Positions 32,548 through 44,124 of a DNA stretch of 64,000 nt are shown here, piece after piece. Each line of letters begins with the position of its first letter. Positions within the stretch are counted from its first letter, which is position 1. The position numbers and the translations under genes are program-made. Source of the stretch: Siphonodentalium dalli (taxonomy: Eukaryota; Mollusca; Scaphopoda; Gadilida; Siphonodentaliidae); NCBI GenBank assembly GCA_032622095.1, contig CP136063.1, forward strand, positions 217,699,982 through 217,763,981, read 5' to 3'. The notes under the pieces are model-generated. The model saw nothing but the letters and a program-made list of their open reading frames with translations, had not been told where the DNA came from and ran no database searches.

Positions 32548-33176
32548 TAACTGAAATTCGATCTCGCCGAGTAAAACAATGAATTTGCGGGTTCTTCAAT
32601 CAATTCTTTGGCATATTTGATAAGAAACCTCGTGTTGTTTATGAGAACTGCACGCATTAATCGGCTATGGACATGGCATGGGGTCTGGTTCTCGCTGATA
32701 ACATCCATGCAGCTGTACAAATTTGAAATAAATTCATTGTTCAAACAATTGTTTGTATTCTGAGCCAAACAAAGGATTTATTGACTAAACAGAAGACAAA
32801 CGAAACAATACGAAGACTATTATCTCATGATTAATTAATTATCAATAACTGTAATTAAAAGCTACGTCAATAATGTCTGTGCGTTTAACAAATTGTATGT
32901 AGTACATTGGATTATTCTCGACAGTGATATTTTGATCCATTCCAATTCATTGTATACATATATGAAAAATGCCATAATTGGTTCCCCAATCACGCCATAG
33001 TTATTAGAGAACAGATTTTGCTCAAGATGAGACACATCGTATATACAACGAATTAAAGCTTGAATCAATTCGTGCACGAATATTGACATTTTCTGTTTAC
33101 TGAGGACCAGGGTGACTGGTGCGTCATTTCTACAGCCCCACTCAGAGACACGTCGTGTTGGCTAGTAGCTATGGCT
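32548..33176. other. Unrecognised minus-strand frames
   Basis: An open frame of about 60 residues (minus strand, 32560-32768) reads MAQNTNNCLNNEF and then a charged stretch ending at the MITE. No family is recognised and coding status is doubtful. Confidence 0.35.
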
Positions 33177-33754
33177 ACGGACACACGTACCACAGGGGCA
33201 CCGGCATAGTAGGTATGGCAATTTATTATGGTGGAGTTTGGTGACAATTGGTCGTCATAATTCTGTGCCATGGCTAGCCATGCATGTTACCCACTGAATT
33301 TCCGCACAATGAGTCGATTGGACCAATTAACCCATTGCGTTTCACCAAGTTTGATCTCTACTCATTACGTTTTGCTACAGTGTATTCTCTACGATATATT
33401 AATTGCATGCGTATTAAGACAGTTCCATAACTGCGTGTTGTATTTTACGACGTTTAGATCTACGCATAATTCCGCTAACATTATCACGTGGGCCGATGAA
33501 GCAGTGTCGGAACTGTTGGAGGAAATGCAGCTGAGAGAAAGTGCATGTCTGGAATAAAACAAAGCGAACAATACAAGGACCAAATAAGAACAAGGATGAT
33601 TATAGCGAACTGTGGAATACTCATTTTGCGAGTATGCAGCGGGGCGACATGGCTAGCTATGGCATATTAATTATGACGACAAATTGTCACCAAACTCCAC
33701 CATAATAAATTGTCACCCCTACTACGCCATCGCTACTGTCGTACGTGTGTCAGC
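33177..33754. repeat. Foldback with arms of about 105 bp
   Basis: Left arm 33177-33280 and right arm 33647-33754 are reverse complements at roughly 85 percent (TTTATTATGGTGGAGTTTGG against CCAAACTCCACCATAATAAA; CCATGGCTAGCCATG near the inner ends). The loop of about 365 bp has no recognised content. Confidence 0.75.
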
Positions 33755-35593
33755 AACCAATGTATGAATGGGACGGTCTCAACATCTTTCAAGCGGGAGA
33801 TTATGCTACGTTTCGTTTAATTGTGACATTGTATTCTTACGTATCAATCAAGAAAGCACATGTGCACGCGATTAATTCAGAGTGAAGACATCATCATTGG
33901 TGATATACTCGAGGGTGTCTATTTACGATGTTTGGTTCTATTATGACATCACATACAGCGAATCCGCTAATTGTGGGTCAGTATTCTACAATGAACACAC
34001 ACTGCCTGATATAATATTACGTCAGAGTAAACGGAAGAGCGACTGGACATTCGGAAACTAGATGGGTGAGACCGAATGACCAGTCGCGAGTCCATTAACT
34101 GACTTAAAACACAGGTTTGGAATATATACCGATGAAATATCCTGATAAATCTCGACAAATACGTGAGACCGTTTAATGTATACAAAATATAGTCCTCGAC
34201 TGAGAACAAAGCCACGCACATTAACACGAATCGTGTGAATGTATTTCCATCGACATCCATCGAATACACACCCCACGAAAACTCTAAATGTGTTGTCCTA
34301 CGAGATATCCCATCGCTATAGCTCAATTTGACACGGCCAGCTTAGCCTTTCTACAATATCCTAAAACATTAAAGCTTCTCAAATCATCGGCATAGCCAAT
34401 AGAACTTTCACGAACTTGGACATTCCAACTACAGCTTTTACCGAACTCGGGGTCGCAGTACAACTTTAACGCGTACCAAAATAACCGGAAAAACCAATTA
34501 TCTATTTATAAAATCCACATGGGTCCACAGATTTCTAAAATTTGCCCAACAGTATACACCGGTGGCGTTAACTACAACATTTGTTTTGGCTGTAAATAAA
34601 ACGTACTATATAGGCGTAATATATACTGTCGACGCAACTATCTGTATTTTGGGCACGAATGCATTTTGGGATAGTTTTGACTCGCGAATTATCAAAGTAA
34701 TATCCTTTTGCAAGGAAGAATAACAGTAACTCTATTATGATGTGATGTGGTATGTTTTAATGTGTTAGATACAACTGGTATGTAAATTAACATGCTGACT
34801 TTTCTGACAATAAATTGTATTACGTGGGGTTTATAAGCACTAAGCAAATGTTTGTTATTGTTAGAAGTGAACTATTGCTCGATTGTGGGAATTCGTTGTG
34901 CATGTTGTGGGAGACATGACCGTTCCAGATTACGCGAAAATCGACTTGTGGTATAAAGTGCCCATTTGGAGAAATAGAAGGTCGATCTATAACAAAGGAG
35001 CTGGGTTTTATAATTTATCATTTCCTTCCAGAATCAACGGACAATGACCACGATGGGCACACCGCTTCACATGCTTATAGATTATATTAATTCACCCATA
35101 TGTTTGTTTTCACAGAGTTGTATATTATATATATATTAATTTATCATTTCCTTCCATAATCCACGAAACCGATGGGTAGGTCGTGTATATAGACAGGTTG
35201 TGGTTCGGATTCATGTGATAACGATAACTGAATTACTGCACACATAAAATCAAATCGCCGCGGGAATACAACATTTCTTCCATCGAGATCATTCTGACAA
35301 CATGAAACAATTTGGTCGGCAAAAAACTTACCATAACAATAGGTGACTTTGGGATGTCACGTGATATACATGTATAGGGCACAGGTTATTACAAGGTACA
35401 AGGTACATCTGAATTACGCTCTTTGAACCTAAATCGACTTACCAGATGTAGGCCCTTTATAATGTGTTTTCACAGTGGCCCGCGCCATAAAACTGAATAA
35501 TGCATATAAGTCCAATATGGGTTTATTTCAGAATAAAATAAGTCAGATATTAATTAACCTTTGTGAATATTTAGGTCCAATGTGAACCTATAT
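33755..35593. other. No gene recognised
   Basis: AT-rich. A 119-residue minus-strand frame (33967-34326) shows no motif. A short direct repeat, AATTTATCATTTCCTTCC, occurs at about 35011 and 35137. Confidence 0.5.
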
Positions 35594-35644
35594 GTGACCC
35601 GCCATATCAAATCCAGTCGTAAGTCGGGATTTTTTTTACCCTGT

Positions 35645-35713
35645 GCCAATGCATTCTCTTATATGTGCGAGTCGAACATAGGTCGCCTCGCATATATAAG
35701 AGAATGCATTGGC
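35645..35713. repeat. 69-nt hairpin module (5 of 13)
   Basis: As at 28785 with two substitutions (TATGTGCG and TCGAACATA). Confidence 0.95.
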
Positions 35714-35930
35714 CTAACAATTTTTTATCATTTTTTTTAAATAAATGTTTCTTACAATTTTTAGGACACAAAATAAAAAACATCCATTACCCTGCAGGGA
35801 GCCCCACACATATATAGAAGCATATAGAAGAGTGTCGTCTGCTCATGTTTGTCTGGGGCTCTGTATGGGTGAAATTATAAAATTGTTAAAGAATACAAGA
35901 AAAAATATTAAAATTGTAAAAAATTGTCAG

Positions 35931-35999
35931 GCCAATGCATTCTCTTATATATGCGAGGCGACCTATGGTCGACTCGCATATATAAGAGAATGCATTGGC
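35931..35999. repeat. 69-nt hairpin module (6 of 13)
   Basis: Identical by eye to the hairpin at 28932. Confidence 0.95.
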
Positions 36000-36203
36000 A
36001 CAGGGTAAAAAAAATCCCGACTTACGACTGGATTTGATATGGCGGGTCACATTTGCACGAGGATATGTTACACTATTCTTTGGGCTGTGTGAAAGACCCC
36101 CAAATTCATCACTACAACACAACAGCTTCTTACTATGCAGCGCAAACAACTGGAACAACACGACAGACATATGCATCGAAACAGCAGATGTGAATGATTT
36201 TAA

Positions 36204-36638
36204 AGGTACTCAATCCGATTCGATGTTCCTCATATCATCAGATTCCAACAACAACAATTTTTGAAATGTCGTTTCAGTTATCAGAATCGATTAATTGTCC
36301 AAAAATTATGCTGGCCACAGTCAATCATTGTATAAAATTGCCCAAAACCTGTTATTTATCAACATTTTCGTCAACGAAATTTTGCCCGTTTGTCAAATAT
36401 CTGACACAAAAAACCCACTTGATTTTAGAGTTATCCATCTTCATCTGCAATTTGGTCAGCTAAATTTCTCTCGTTGACTGTTTACTGGGTCACATAAAAA
36501 TTAAATTATAGATTTCAAACATCGATATCTGATCACTCTGAGCTTTGATGTGTTGGTTCCTCGACTCGAATCAAATATTTTCTACCCCCGAAGCCAAGGA
36601 AATAGTAATTTGAAAGCGTTAAATCGGATTGAGTACCT
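36204..36638. mobile_element. TTAA-flanked MITE family C, complete copy
   Basis: 435 bp with TIRs AGGTACTCAATCCGAT and its complement, TTAA at 36200-36203 and 36639-36642. Reference copy for the family (others at 7260, 16688, 56638). No ORF of a transposase. Confidence 0.88.
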
Positions 36639-36642
36639 TTAA

Positions 36643-37002
36643 ATATAAGCCGAACGACACTTGAGGGGAAGACCCAACACATTTAATTAAATAAATAACG
36701 AAAATAAAATATGTATGTATGTATTGTTAAATGTGCGGCACATATATAAGCATGTCGCCAGATGCCACACATAGTGAAAAATGTACTTGGAACTAAAGAA
36801 GAGGTCAGTCAGTACACGCCTGTATGCTTTCTTCCAGGGAAGATCACAATCATCACATGTAAGTAAAAGTTAGTAAATCAAAGGTTAATTACGTCTTATA
36901 TAGGCTTATATATAAGCCCGCGTGCCTGTTGTCTGGCCCTTTGCAATTTATTTTATTTGCAATAAACCTATTTACAAAAAATCACACGTATATAGCCTAT
37001 AT
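36643..37002. other. No gene recognised
   Basis: AT-rich spacer between two MITEs, with a short TATGTATGTATG run near 36710. Confidence 0.5.
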
Positions 37003-37053
37003 GTGACCCGCCATATCAAATCCAGTCGTAAGTCGGGATTTTTTTTACCATGT

Positions 37054-37124
37054 GCCAATGCATTCTCTTATATATGCGAGTCGACCATAGGTCGCCTCGC
37101 ATATATATAAGAGAATGCATTGGC
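37054..37124. repeat. 71-nt hairpin module (7 of 13)
   Basis: As at 28785 with one extra AT step (CATATATATAAG). Confidence 0.95.
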
Positions 37125-37327
37125 CTAACAATTTTTTACAATTTTAATAACTTGTTCTTGTATTCTTTAACAATTTTATAATTTCACCCATACAGAGCCC
37201 CAGACAAACATGAGCAGACGACACTCTTCTATATGCTTCTAAATATGTGTGGGGCTCCCTGCAGGGTAATGGATGATTTTATGTCCTAAGAAACATTTAT
37301 TTAAAAAAAAAAAAAATTTTTTTTTAG

Positions 37328-37396
37328 GCCAATGCATTCTCTTATATATGCGAGGCGACCTATGGTCGACTCGCAAATATAAGAGAATGCATTGGC
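37328..37396. repeat. 69-nt hairpin module (8 of 13)
   Basis: As at 28932 with one substitution (CGCAAATATAAG). Confidence 0.95.
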
Positions 37397-37447
37397 ACAG
37401 GGTAACAACAAATCCGACTTACGACTGGATTTGATATGGCGGGTCAC

Positions 37448-37847
37448 ATATAGCCTATTTTAACCTGCCAATCACCTGTACTAATATACAGGAATATAAT
37501 TCCAAGATGCAACGCCATGCTATTTAGCAGGAAGGTTTCTTGAGTATAGAGGTGCATTCCTACACACCACCGATATTACGACGGGCGGAGTATATAACAC
37601 TTGTAAGGCGGTAAAAATCAATGCCCCCAGTACTGAGAACAATGTTGTCACCGGTTGTGTGGAGGAGGTCCTTCTTCTCCCGTACTCGGTACGGCTCGGG
37701 AACCATCTCATAACTCCTAATACGCCGAATCGATGGTAACAGTGTGGTGTCGTTAGTCGGAGTGTGTGCAGTTTCGAAGTTTATTTCTAATTCGAAAGGA
37801 AGCTAGTAGCTGCTGTTACATATCGCCAAGTGGTGAGTTTTTATTAA
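37448..37847. other. No gene recognised
   Basis: Spacer of mixed composition; the frame at 37520-37711 (-) shows no motif. Confidence 0.5.
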
Positions 37848-38313
37848 CCCTTTGAGTGCCAGGTCCGATTTTTGTATCAAGCCATATACCCTGTGCCAAT
37901 GCATTCTCTTATATATGCGAGTCGACCATAGGTCGCCTCGCATATATAAGATAATGCATTGGCCTAACAATTTTTCATACTTTGTTATTATGTTTTACAA
38001 TTTTTTACAATTTTATTAATTTTTTCTTATTCTTTATCATACTTATTTTGTAGGTTTAGTGCCAGGGAATCTTACGTTTTTCATGGGCATCAAAATTATT
38101 ACTATGAATACTTGGTGATAGTTTTGAGTTATAACATGCTTATAAGGTTTTATCCAGTTTGTTTTTAAATTCGCTATAGCATGCTTAAGCATACCCAAAC
38201 AAAATTCGACCAAAAAAAAATAAATCTTAAAACAAAAAAAACCATTATTTTTTAATTTAACTCTACAGACCGTAAATTAGGGCCGATAAGATCGGCCCCC
38301 GCCACTGAAAGGG
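37848..38313. mobile_element. Hairpin MITE type 3, copy 1 (CCCTTTGAGTGCCAGG end)
   Basis: 466 bp with TTAA at 37844-37847 and 38314-38317. Left end CCCTTTGAGTGCCAGG; right end CGCCACTGAAAGGG with GGGCCGATAAGATCGGCCC beside it. One hairpin only (37895-37963), preceded by CCCTGT. The A/T core and TTTTGTAGGTTTAG match the inverted relative at 60381-60617. It carries about 250 extra bases beyond that point. Confidence 0.82.
37895..37963. repeat. 69-nt hairpin module (9 of 13)
   Basis: As at 28785 with one substitution (AAGATAATGC). Confidence 0.95.
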
Positions 38314-38317
38314 TTAA

Positions 38318-38780
38318 AGAATCATAATGTATATCTTTCGTGAAACGCATACTCTTCAAAAGTTCATTTATACATAATCTCCGATATTATAGTTAAGAAT
38401 ATACTTTTCGTTTTTTTAATTTAAAAAAAAAAATATTTATTGACACTTAGTCTATATAAATGAACATATTCAGACATTTAATATACAGCATGATGATAAT
38501 AACAACAATAACATCCTGGTGTTTGTGGGGGGGGGGGGGGGACTCTGGCACGAAAATAGCACACGCCTTACACACATTGAAATCTAATAGATATCTCATA
38601 TTTTTTTTTTAACACAGACTATGTGTGGAATATCACCAGAAATGATTTATAATATGTTTTAAATATACATGTAATTTATAGTTTCTGACATAAAAAAAAT
38701 TGCCTCTATCAGTGCCCGGAATTTATATAGCGTTAATTCGACAATCATCAGCAAGTGAAAACGAATAAAATCACAAACTA
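38318..38780. other. No gene; one G run
   Basis: AT-rich with several A and T runs and a G run at about 38527-38540. Confidence 0.55.
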
Positions 38781-38955
38781 CAGTAATGCCCAAAGTAATT
38801 GACCACTTAACCACAGCAGAATTATGGGTATTTTTCAGGATTTAGTCGGCTATTGCTTTCCGATGAATGGCAACAAGCCATATTTCCGACTAAATCCTGA
38901 AAATTTACCCATAATTCTGCGGTGGTTAAGTGGTCAATTACTTTGGGCATTACTG
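38781..38955. mobile_element. Palindromic MITE family F, copy 2
   Basis: 175-bp relative of 32340-32547: CAGTAATGCCC and GGGCATTACTG ends, flanking TA, and the shared GCAGAATTATG and AGGATTTAGTCGG blocks. The left arm has lost about 35 bases, so the hairpin is asymmetric. Confidence 0.85.
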
Positions 38956-39082
38956 TAGTTATTTGTGTATATATTTTTGGAGTTCGCCTGAGCACAGGCT
39001 TGTATATGCTACTCCTATTCATGCATGTTACAACTCTATTCTGAAATGACTAAATAATAAATGACGAATACTTTAAATTTAT

Positions 39083-39108
39083 TAACCCTTGGCACTGAAA
39101 GGGTTAAA
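39083..39108. mobile_element. Shell of hairpin MITE type 3 (ends only)
   Basis: TTAACCCTTGGCACTGAAAG followed by GGTTAA: a left-like and a right-like tip of the type 3 element joined with no interior, still between two TTAA. Either an internal deletion or an abortive product. Confidence 0.55.
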
Positions 39109-40340
39109 GATGGTGTTTCTCTTCCCTGAACATTCTGTATATTTTTGGGTTAAACAAATAATACTTATGGGTCCGAGAGAAAATTCAACAAAAACTGGGA
39201 CAGACAATATTGCTATTTTTAGAACATTACACTCTTCAGTTGTGATATGTGTTTGTCTTTCGAATGCAAATTCATCTTTTTTTCAAGTGAAGTATATGTG
39301 TAACAGCGGATTATTTTGTGTTTGTTTTGTGGGCATACTGATGCAAACATGCCTCCAACATTTGTTGTTGTTGTTGGAAGTGTTGCCGGGAAGAGATAGA
39401 ACATCTTTAACTGATTCAACTTCCACACAGTTCCGGCCCTGATACAAGCCACCCACATTGCAGTATACATTTGTGTCTTATGTATGTTGTGTTGCGTCTT
39501 ATGTATACTGTGTAAAACCTATATCGGCCTCTGTCTCCCTCTCTATCTTTATTTTTCTTCAACTCCCAGAATTCCCGTATACCACGAGCAGAGTTATTGA
39601 AGTCAGATAAATGTATCATCATCAGATGCGAACGCTCTTTATTGTTACCATATTCGGAAAAGGCAAGCAATGGACGCGCTTTATTGCTCCATGATATAAG
39701 GACGCTAGGTTAAATTGGGATATGTTAAAGACACGTATGCCATTCGCGATTGGCATTGCTGTCAACTGAGCGTTCACAGTACACACAATCATAGTCTACA
39801 GTATTAAATAGCGGCTATGTTGGGACTCTATAGATCATAGTATAAAAAATATACCTCGTCTGTGCAATTAATTGTCTTCAGCAGATATCAACTGCATAAT
39901 TATGCTGATCTATTCGTTCCACGGTATTCAGTAATGATATACAAAGGTCCAATAATAACCTTACACCATATAGCGGATGTATCTTTAATTGAAAATCAAA
40001 AACAATAATTATGCAAATTAGCAATTGTTACGAAACTGTAGGGTTTACATAATAAGTGCTAATAGGAAACTATTAGAGAGCTGTGCGTGGAATCTCTGCA
40101 CGTTGATTACTACGTTCTGTGTTTGCTGCTCTTTGCTAAGCGGGCAACAACTTTCGAAATGTTAACCTCGAGGTAGACAAGTGATTTGCAGTCCGCCACG
40201 TGACGCACCCTCAGAATATAAGTGGATGTAATGTAATAATTAGGATAACAATGAATATTGTTTCCCTCGACGTAATTCTCATATCATAATTATGTTTTAT
40301 TTCGCTAGCACCATATGGGCATTTCGTGCAATTCATATAT
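39109..40340. other. No gene; fragment of repeat family B
   Basis: 39628-39690 resembles repeat family B (ACGCTCTTTATTGTTACCATATTCGG). The rest is AT-rich without recognised features. Confidence 0.5.
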
Positions 40341-40389
40341 GTGACCCGCCATATCAAATTTAGTCGTAAGTCGGGATTTTTTACCCTAT

Positions 40390-40458
40390 GCCAATGCATT
40401 CTCTTATATATGCGAGTGGACCATAGGTCGCATCGCATATATAAGAGAATGCATTAGC
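40390..40458. repeat. 69-nt hairpin module (10 of 13)
   Basis: As at 28785 with three substitutions (GTGGACC, GCATCGC, CATTAGC) that are not mutually compensating. Confidence 0.93.
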
Positions 40459-40676
40459 CTAACAATTTTTTTTAATTTAAAAAAAATAAATGTTTCTTAC
40501 AATTTTTAGGACATAAAATAAAAAACATCTATTACCCTGCATGGAGCCCCACACATATATAGAAGCATATAGAAGAGTGTCGTCTGCTCATGTTTGTCTG
40601 GGGCTCTGTATGGGTGAAATTATAAAATTGTTAAAGAATACAAGAAAAAATTATTAAAATTGTAAAAAATTGTTAG

Positions 40677-40745
40677 GCCAATGCATTCTCTTATATATGC
40701 GAGGCGACCTATGGTCGACTCGCATATATAAGAGAATGCATTGGC
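40677..40745. repeat. 69-nt hairpin module (11 of 13)
   Basis: Identical by eye to the hairpin at 28932. Confidence 0.95.
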
Positions 40746-40784
40746 ACAGGGTAAAAAACGACTGGATTTGATATGGCGGGTCAC

Positions 40785-41260
40785 ATATAGGCTTTGTCGA
40801 GACGACATGAGTCCCAGCGTGGCAGGATAACACATCGAGTTATATCCTACGACGATGACACCATATATCAGAGGGCTTATATTGTCGTGTGTGATGATGC
40901 TTTCATTTTATAATATTTACATACAAAGTGTGATTATCACTAAATCCAGCATTCCGATTGGTCGGCGCCCACGTGATTATTTGCAGTTATTTCTCGGTGA
41001 ACGCGCAAGAGCTCATAACTGCAGCCCCATAATTACATCACCGCGTCATAGTTTTCGGAAAGAATAACGCGTAATGTTTTGGGCGCATTTGGACTCGCGC
41101 AGGATTGACTTAATAAGTCATCTGGTTTCAATATAAAGAAAGTGTTCCTGTTAACTTTTGCCAAGGGTGCTATGTGATATTTTGGGCTGGTTTTGTCACG
41201 ATACACTTTTCGATTTAAATACATTTACAAAAGCGGCTTTTTCGCTAAATGTATATAAAT
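40785..41260. other. No gene recognised
   Basis: Mixed-composition spacer with no repeat partner in the window. Confidence 0.5.
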
Positions 41261-41400
41261 ATAAGGATTAACTGTCATGTGGACTGCTTTTATGGAGATG
41301 TAACCGTGAGGTAAGTGGTCATAACTTGTATATAAAACCCGACCACTTACCTCACGGTTACATCTCCATAAAAACAGTACACATGACAGTTAATCCTTAT
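41261..41400. repeat. 140-bp hairpin with about 60-bp arms
   Basis: ATAAGGATTAACTGTCATGT at the left and its complement at the right; inner stem ends GTAAGTGGTC / GACCACTTAC around a 20-nt loop. No second copy was found and no target duplication is clear. Confidence 0.85.
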
Positions 41401-41593
41401 GTAGTGGTTGCATGACAGACGCAAACGTATTTTATGTTCAGATACAGACGGGGTTTGCTCAATTTTTTGTTGATATAAATAAGAAATTAATTTGGCCGTC
41501 ACAGAGCAACCGTAAACCGAAATATAACACTCTAAGAGGCGTGAACATATAATACGACATCCATTAATCTTATCGGTTATTTTCACTCTACTT

Positions 41594-42660
41594 GTGATGT
41601 GCGGTACGGTCCATCCCAATCCATGCCCAACACAAATCGACTGTACAAGGAATGTCAGTCGAAACAACAGATCAAATAGCCACGATCGGGGCACCGAGAC
41701 ATTATACCACCAAAACATCCGAAGTATTAGAACTAAACTCGACAAAGTAAAAGTTCTTATCAGTGAATATGATGTTCTATGTTTCACCGAAACACATCTT
41801 GATGTCACATCTATCACCTATCTGAAAATTTACAAATAGATGGCTTAAGAACCCCCATCCGAGAAGATCGTGATCAACATGGCGGTGGAATATGCATCTA
41901 CTTTGCAGAACACTTATATATATAAAATACTCCCGTCGGGAAGGACTAGAATTTGATTCGTCGATGTGGTTCGACATCCAGCCGGCAACATGTCATATCA
42001 TCTTGGCATTATCATACCGGCCCGATGCTTTTTGTTTTTGTGCTGCAAACTACTGGAACGTTTCGATAACGCGATTCACGAAGCTGTGGAAATTACACCA
42101 AAATATGGTCATACTTGGTGACTTTAACTCTAATATTTTGGACCCCAATTCTAAACAAAGCAAAATTATCGATTATTTCTTCAACATAAATGTAATTAAA
42201 ACTCCAACAAGAGTTACCGGACTAGACTCTCAGACTGTGTTTGATCCAATTATTATATGTGGAGATCTAAGTGTCCGTGATGTAGATATTACAGATTATG
42301 AAGTATCACATCACTATGGTGTCTATGCGGTTCTGTCTTACGACAACTCTGCCACCTCATCCTTCCAAAGAACTGTTTGGAATTACACACAAACACGCCT
42401 ACTTCAGAAGGGCTACCTCCTTAATGAATGATATAAATTGGGATAGTCTCCTCCGACAAACGGCGGACGTTGACCTATATAGCTAGCTGTAACAGTATTA
42501 TATGGCAAATTCCTCGAAATTATGCACGAAACCATCCCAACTTCGACTGTCACTATTCGAACTAAAGACAAAATCTGGTTCAACTCAGAAATTCGTCGCG
42601 AGCTATATACGGAAACGCGATAGATTCAAATATATTGCACTCAAACGTATAGTATCGATC
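41594..42660 (+). pseudogene. LINE endonuclease domain (EEP type) and linker
   Basis: Forward strand reads QNIRSIRTKLDKVK and YDVLCFTETHLD (about 41700-41805), the N-terminal blocks of the apurinic-like endonuclease of CR1/Jockey LINEs. Later come MVILGDFNSNILDP (about 42106-42148), the Asp-Asn catalytic block, and TPTRVTG...FDPIIICGDL (about 42200-42262) and a decayed SxH end (YEVSHHYGVYAVLS). A trailing KDKIWFNSEIRRELY (about 42564-42608) is the pre-RT linker. Frame changes near 41840 and a stop after 42430 show it is dead. It stops before any RT and faces the LINE at 45.5-47.6 kb, whose 5' part is missing; whether they are one family is unproven. Confidence 0.75.
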
Positions 42661-44040
42661 TAACTCTCACTTTATGGCATGCATGTAATGCCGATAACCC
42701 CTTAAACTATTCTCACATAAACAAAATAATTCCATATAAAACTATTTTATATTCATCTGACAATCGCCATACCCTTCCAACATGCATACTCCCACATAAC
42801 CCAAATAATTCCATATGAAACTACCTTATCTTGAAACACCCATCGAACCGGCCCATCCTTTGAGTAGACTATAGTACACGCGATAAAACGTCAACAATTT
42901 AAAACATGAAGCCCCCATCTACTTGAAACAATCTGAAATGTTATAAAATCACTCTCACAGGATGGACCTTGTCATTAGCCAATCGGAAACGACTCCCAAA
43001 AGCTTAAAGCTTGTTGTCGAATCCCTTTCATATCATCACTATTAATCTTTGTCTTGTTTTTTTGAAATATACGAATAATATGGAATAAATACTGTTTACA
43101 CCAAAATGCGTGTCGTAGATACTGTCAATTTTTCTGGTGGATTGAATTACAATAGAGATAAACGTACATGTATCCCGTTTCGTTGGATATTCTAGCATGA
43201 AAACCGTTTGTGAACTCGCCGGAAAACCCCAATACCCCAATACCCAACGAAACAGATTACGTTTATATCCTAATTCGATCACCACGAGATTTGGACCGGT
43301 AACAAGACGACGTCATGTTTACGAGTTTTTATTTTCACCACCCCCCCCACCCCCCACGTTCTCGGTATGTTCTTGTCTGTTATGTGTTCGACTCGTCGCT
43401 CGCAATGTGCGTCTTGATGGCAAACTGTTCGCGAAAGTACCAGAACGCGGACTTGAATACACCCAATATGTCTTCGAGCGAACTGTTAGCACTTTGTTTA
43501 GTTTAATTCGTTCTTGTCGCGTTTCTGGTACGAAACGGTTCATTAATATTAATGCCAGCCATTGAATACATAGTGTTGTACACCACAAGGCAATACAAGA
43601 AAATACATTCCGGAAAAATTCGCGGTGAAGCGATTACGTATAGGTGATTAACGATCTGCTCCGGTGGTGCTCAGATAATTACCAGTCTTTCAACAGACAT
43701 AAAATGAAAATAAAGGTAAAGTTATATTCATGGATTAAACTTATCAGGCACAAAATATGTGGAATAAAGGCTCATATTCACCAGTCGAGTTTATATATAG
43801 TCCAGGTGGTTTGTGTCGGGCGACAGTAGTAGTTCATTATGCGAAATGAGTACATTACCGGCGACCATGCGTGTCGCTACATCGCGACAAGTGAGAACCG
43901 TGGATACTGTGGCAAGCTATGAAATAAACCACTGGTTTATGAACTAAACCCGACTGGTGAATGTCACCCCATAAATGTTTATTTGGGAGCAACAATTAGC
44001 TATAACTAATGTATTTAATCTTTAAAGATGAATACACAAA
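42661..44040. other. No gene recognised; small inverted pair
   Basis: ATTCACCAGTCGAGTTTA (about 43777) and TAAACCCGACTGGTGAAT (about 43945) form an inverted pair that could bound a MITE of about 190 bp. A C run lies near 43339-43353. The 122-residue frame at 43197-43565 shows no recognised motif. Confidence 0.45.
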
Positions 44041-44124
44041 ACTGTATTGTTTTGGGTTAATTGGGTTAAACTGGATTGTTTGGGTTAATTGGTTTTAAAC
44101 AGTATTGTTTGGGTTAATTGGGTT
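44041..44124. repeat. Short tandem repeat, three units of about 29 bp
   Basis: Units contain ATTGTTTGGGTTAATTGG. Confidence 0.8.

Larger units (their letters stand above)
35594..36050. mobile_element. Hairpin MITE type 2, copy 1 (GTGACCCGCCATATC ends)
   Basis: TIRs of about 50 bp beginning GTGACCCGCCATATCAAATC and reaching TCGGGATTTTTTT at both ends, then CCCTGT and hairpins at 35645-35713 and 35931-35999. Between the hairpins lies a spacer with GGAGCCCCACACATAT and CTGGGGCTCTG, another small stem, and the A/T-rich AAATTGTTAAAGAATACAAG also present in types 1 and 3. Flanks do not show a clear duplication in this copy. Confidence 0.88.
37003..37447. mobile_element. Hairpin MITE type 2, copy 2
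   Basis: Same TIRs as 35594 with the spacer in the opposite orientation. Because the ends are palindromic, this simply means the insertion is inverted. Hairpins at 37054-37124 and 37328-37396. Flanks ATAGCCTAT on both sides (36992-37000; 37450-37458) suggest a 9-bp duplication if the ends include AT. A shorter TATA target is also possible. Confidence 0.88.
40341..40784. mobile_element. Hairpin MITE type 2, copy 3
   Basis: 444 bp, same orientation of spacer as 35594. Hairpins at 40390-40458 and 40677-40745. The right TIR has lost the ATCCCGACTT block. TATA at both flanks is consistent with a 4-bp target. Confidence 0.88.

Noticed and set aside
32256-32768. 170-codon minus-strand frame
   Set aside because: Most of its second half is the palindromic MITE; the remaining 60 residues show no recognised motif.
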